DNA from: Thalassolituus sp.
Lineage (GTDB): Bacteria; Pseudomonadota; Gammaproteobacteria; Pseudomonadales; Oceanobacteraceae
Direction of reading: 5' to 3'
Assembly (NCBI GenBank): GCA_029212275.1
Contig: JARGOI010000070.1
Coordinates: forward strand, 1 to 9,515
DNA: 9,515 bases
The notes under the pieces are model-generated. The model saw only the letters and a program-made list of their open reading frames with translations. It ran no database searches and was not told where the DNA came from. This document shows, one piece after another, positions 7,861-9,515 of the stretch; within the stretch, counting starts at the first letter, position 1, and every line of letters begins with the position of its first letter. The translations under genes were made by a program, and so were the position numbers.

Positions 7861-8958
7861 ATGAATGCAAGCATGAAATTAAAATCGCTGCTGTTGATGT
7901 TATTGATTGCCATTATGACTGGGTGCGCGACCGGTCCTTCGGTTGATGATGGCGCATACATTATTGGGCCTAATGGAGAATTAATTCCGGCACCACCCCT
8001 GCCCGAAGGTTATAAAGACCGTTTTGCAACGGGTCTAGAATTAATGGAACAAGGCGATAATTCAGCGGCGTTAGAACATTGGCAATTAATGAATGAGAAT
8101 TATCCGGGATATCCTGGTGTATTGACTAATATTGCGGTACTTAATTACCAACTCGGCGACACAGTTGTTGCCGCGGAATTTTTAGATAATGCTTTAGCAA
8201 TTAATCAAAACTTCTGTCCAGCACTTAACTTTCGTGGTGTCGTTATGCGGGATTTAGGCCGTTTTGATGAGGCCGAATCAACGTATCTCGCTGCCATCGA
8301 GTGCGCACCTAAAGACGCCTCAAATTATTATAATTTAGGTATTCTATATGACTTATATCGCAACAACTTAGAATCTGCACTAACTCAGTATCGTAAGGCG
8401 CGTCGTTTAATGGACGATGTCGACACCCTGAATATTTGGATTGCTGACTTAGCCTTACGCACTGAGCAAGATGAAGCTGATGGCGAAGATATTGATCTCT
8501 GGTATCAGTCATTGCCGATCGAAACGATCCCTGTTTCCGTGGTGACGGGTCAAGTTGATGCTGGGGATGTTGCTGATGAAAGCATGGCTGAGGGTGTTGG
8601 CGAAGACACTGAGCAAGATCAGTCTCAAAGCACGATAATGATTAACGATGATTCAGCACCCCAAGGTGTTGGGTTAGATGATGGGGCAATACTTGAGAAT
8701 GGTTTGCAGTCTATCGAGATGGATACCAATTCCGACGTTGATATAGAAGCGCCAGCAGAATTTGATGAGCAAGACTTAGACAGTACTCCATGGCCTGTTG
8801 ATAATGATTCTAATCGTATTCAGCCGCGTGATGATGCGGCGGCTAACATACCTGCTAAAGAAGATAGTATGGCGCCTTTAAGTAATCAAGGCATGTATCC
8901 TTTTGATGATTCAAGTGAGTCAGATGGCTATCTTGAAGGCGACGAGGGCATAAATTAA
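7861..8958 (+). CDS. TPR lipoprotein with long acidic C-terminal tail
   Basis: From ATG 7861 this is a 365-residue lipoprotein: hydrophobic LLLMLLIAIMTGC with Cys22 as the lipid site and Ala at +2, predicting outer-membrane localisation. ATG 7873 gives an equally good, shorter signal. ATG 7816, with GGTGA upstream, overlaps the previous gene by 20 bases and adds an unlikely leader, so it is less favoured. Four TPRs lie at about residues 52-189 (for example GRFDEAESTYLAAIECAP and YYNLGILYDLYRNNLESALTQY). Residues 201-365 are low-complexity, with about 45 acidic and only three basic residues, and are probably disordered. Cys119 and Cys148 fall at positions 1 and 30 of the third TPR, where the helix ends meet, so a disulfide is plausible. 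The layout recalls the M. xanthus TPR lipoprotein GltE, though homology is not shown. It ends overlapping the next start (TAATG). Confidence 0.9.
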   Translation: MNASMKLKSLLLMLLIAIMTGCATGPSVDDGAYIIGPNGELIPAPPLPEGYKDRFATGLELMEQGDNSAALEHWQLMNENYPGYPGVLTNIAVLNYQLGDTVVAAEFLDNALAINQNFCPALNFRGVVMRDLGRFDEAESTYLAAIECAPKDASNYYNLGILYDLYRNNLESALTQYRKARRLMDDVDTLNIWIADLALRTEQDEADGEDIDLWYQSLPIETIPVSVVTGQVDAGDVADESMAEGVGEDTEQDQSQSTIMINDDSAPQGVGLDDGAILENGLQSIEMDTNSDVDIEAPAEFDEQDLDSTPWPVDNDSNRIQPRDDAAANIPAKEDSMAPLSNQGMYPFDDSSESDGYLEGDEGIN

Positions 8959-9260
8959 TGAAATATATTTTTTTATTATTTGCAGCAATCTCTTTGCTAG
9001 TGAACGCCGAGGACGATGTTGTTCAGTTGCAGGGGATGACGATTGAAGGGAATAGTGAATTTCCATTGGTTTTTTTCATTAACGCCTGGCAGCCGCCCGA
9101 AGGTACTGGGCGTTTATTAGAGCCGATCAGTTCGTTTAATAAACACTGGTTAACTCCCATCAGTCGTAATAGCTTGCAGCGCGAAATGCGCTACAGTAAA
9201 CGCTATGTAGAAAAAGAAGATCACATTACCACTCTAAAAGAAGTCTTAGAAATAGACTAA
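8958..9260 (+). CDS. Small exported protein of unknown function before the motor genes
   Basis: This is a 100-residue protein. It has a signal peptide (MKYIFLLFAAISLLVNAEDD, cut after NA near residue 17) and a mature part of about 83 residues with no cysteine. The first part is strand-like: VVQLQGMTIEGNSEFPLVFFI, followed by NAWQPPEG and then a basic, helical second half (SRNSLQREMRYSKRYVEKE). I do not recognise a named domain. From memory, small proteins with an 'x-Gly-x-x-Ile-x-Gly...Pro-x-hydrophobic' strand pair sit just before the TolQ-type gene in Glt-like clusters, which fits its place here. The start overlaps the upstream stop by one base (TAATG), with GAGGG nine bases upstream. It is the last gene of the tightly packed block; the following gap separates it from the proton-channel gene. 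Existence as a gene is well supported by the signal peptide and overlap; function is unknown. Confidence 0.82.
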   Translation: MKYIFLLFAAISLLVNAEDDVVQLQGMTIEGNSEFPLVFFINAWQPPEGTGRLLEPISSFNKHWLTPISRNSLQREMRYSKRYVEKEDHITTLKEVLEID

Positions 9261-9316
9261 ACTTAGGTTTTTATTAACCGCTTTTAATGTTTAAATTCTA
9301 TCATCCATGTGGTGTA

Positions 9317-9344
9317 TTAGCACCCAAAGTTTAACAATTATAAC
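9317..9344 (+). promoter_or_regulatory. Possible sigma-70 promoter for the motor genes
   Basis: TTAGCA (9317-9322, four of six consensus bases) and TATAAC (9339-9344, five of six) are separated by 16 bases. Transcription would begin near 9351, leaving a very short leader with the ribosome site at its 5' end, which counts against it. A second weak pair, TTAACC (9274) with TATCAT (9299), has a 19-base spacer. In AT-rich DNA such matches arise by chance. Confidence 0.25.
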
Positions 9345-9350
9345 TATCCC

Positions 9351-9357
9351 GAGGAAA
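9351..9357 (+). promoter_or_regulatory. Shine-Dalgarno site for the proton-channel gene
   Basis: GAGGAAA, with GAGG ending nine bases before ATG 9364, is a good ribosome site and fixes that start. Confidence 0.6.
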
Positions 9358-9363
9358 ATCTAG

Positions 9364-9515
9364 ATGGAAACAATCATTCGCTTTTTGCAAGACGGCGGCC
9401 CATTTATGTACCCCATTGCAATCATCATGGTTATTGGTCTTGCTGTATCAATCGAGCGTCTAATCGTTTTAGGTCGTGAAAAATCGGGTAATCGTCGTGC
9501 TTTTGACGATATGTA
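9364..9515 (+). CDS. MotA/TolQ/ExbB-family proton channel protein (3' truncated)
   Basis: Only the first 50 codons are present. They give a short amphipathic N-terminus (METIIRFLQDGGPFMYP), one transmembrane helix (about residues 15-36: MYPIAIIMVIGLAVSIERLIVL) and the start of a charged cytoplasmic region. The 'GGPFMYPI...G.A.SIERL' pattern is typical of ExbB/TolQ-type inner-membrane proteins, which form the stator-like pore that couples proton flow to force on periplasmic partners together with ExbD/TolR subunits. The remaining two helices, with the conserved pore-lining residues, lie beyond the window. The start is set by GAGGAAA upstream. In context it is the likely motor for the periplasmic and outer-membrane proteins encoded before it, comparable to AglR in Myxococcus. 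A TonB-system ExbB or an ordinary TolQ is less likely because none of the usual neighbours (siderophore receptor, ybgC, tolA) is seen on this side. Confidence 0.88.
   Translation, partial: METIIRFLQDGGPFMYPIAIIMVIGLAVSIERLIVLGREKSGNRRAFDDM

Larger units (their letters stand above)
9261..9363. other. 103-base intergenic spacer before the proton-channel gene
   Basis: This is the longest non-coding stretch in the window and is clearly AT-rich. It holds a small GGTGT-ATTA-GCACC hairpin at 9311-9324 without a following T-run, so it is not a convincing terminator. It also holds a possible weak promoter and the ribosome site for the next gene. No small ORF or RNA gene was recognised in it. Confidence 0.7.

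Noticed and set aside
9311..9324. GGTGT-ATTA-GCACC hairpin as a rho-independent terminator
   Set aside because: The stem is only five pairs including a G-T wobble, and no T-run follows.

Overview
The window looks like part of a chromosomal operon from a moderately AT-rich, probably marine gammaproteobacterium. The evidence is Gram-negative envelope proteins (signal peptides, two lipoproteins with lipoboxes, two outer-membrane beta-barrels), a proton-channel subunit and dense, overlapping gene packing. The taxon is inferred from protein character and gene order only. All supported genes lie on the + strand. I see no tRNA, rRNA, CRISPR, insertion sequence or phage signal.

Layout. 1-660: 3' part of a CoxE-like von Willebrand factor A protein, truncated by the window edge. 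661-728: short gap with an imperfect inverted repeat. 729-2119: two consecutive exported beta-barrel proteins, the first with an N-terminal bacterial SH3 domain, joined by an ATGA overlap. 2089-2583: exported thioredoxin-fold protein with a CDNC active site, starting at a GTG inside the preceding gene. 2586-3083: small exported protein with a coiled coil and a beta-rich domain. 3088-5031: large exported helical-repeat protein. 5031-7835: very large TPR lipoprotein. 7861-8958: TPR lipoprotein with a long acidic tail. 8958-9260: small exported protein of unknown function. 9261-9363: only sizeable gap (103 bases), with a possible weak promoter. 9364-9515: start of a MotA/TolQ/ExbB proton-channel gene that runs off the window.

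How they may work together. Nearly everything from 729 onward is predicted to act in the periplasm or outer membrane, and the last gene opens a proton-motive-force motor module. Tandem barrels, periplasmic TPR proteins, TPR lipoproteins and a TolQ-type motor resemble the conserved core from which the Myxococcus xanthus Glt/Agl gliding machinery is thought to have evolved. Related clusters occur in non-gliding gammaproteobacteria with no settled function. I therefore read the window as the envelope-spanning half of such a machine. The ExbD/TolR-type subunits and a TonB/GltG-like transducer would be expected just downstream. Assignment to this system is inference from architecture, not a demonstrated homology.
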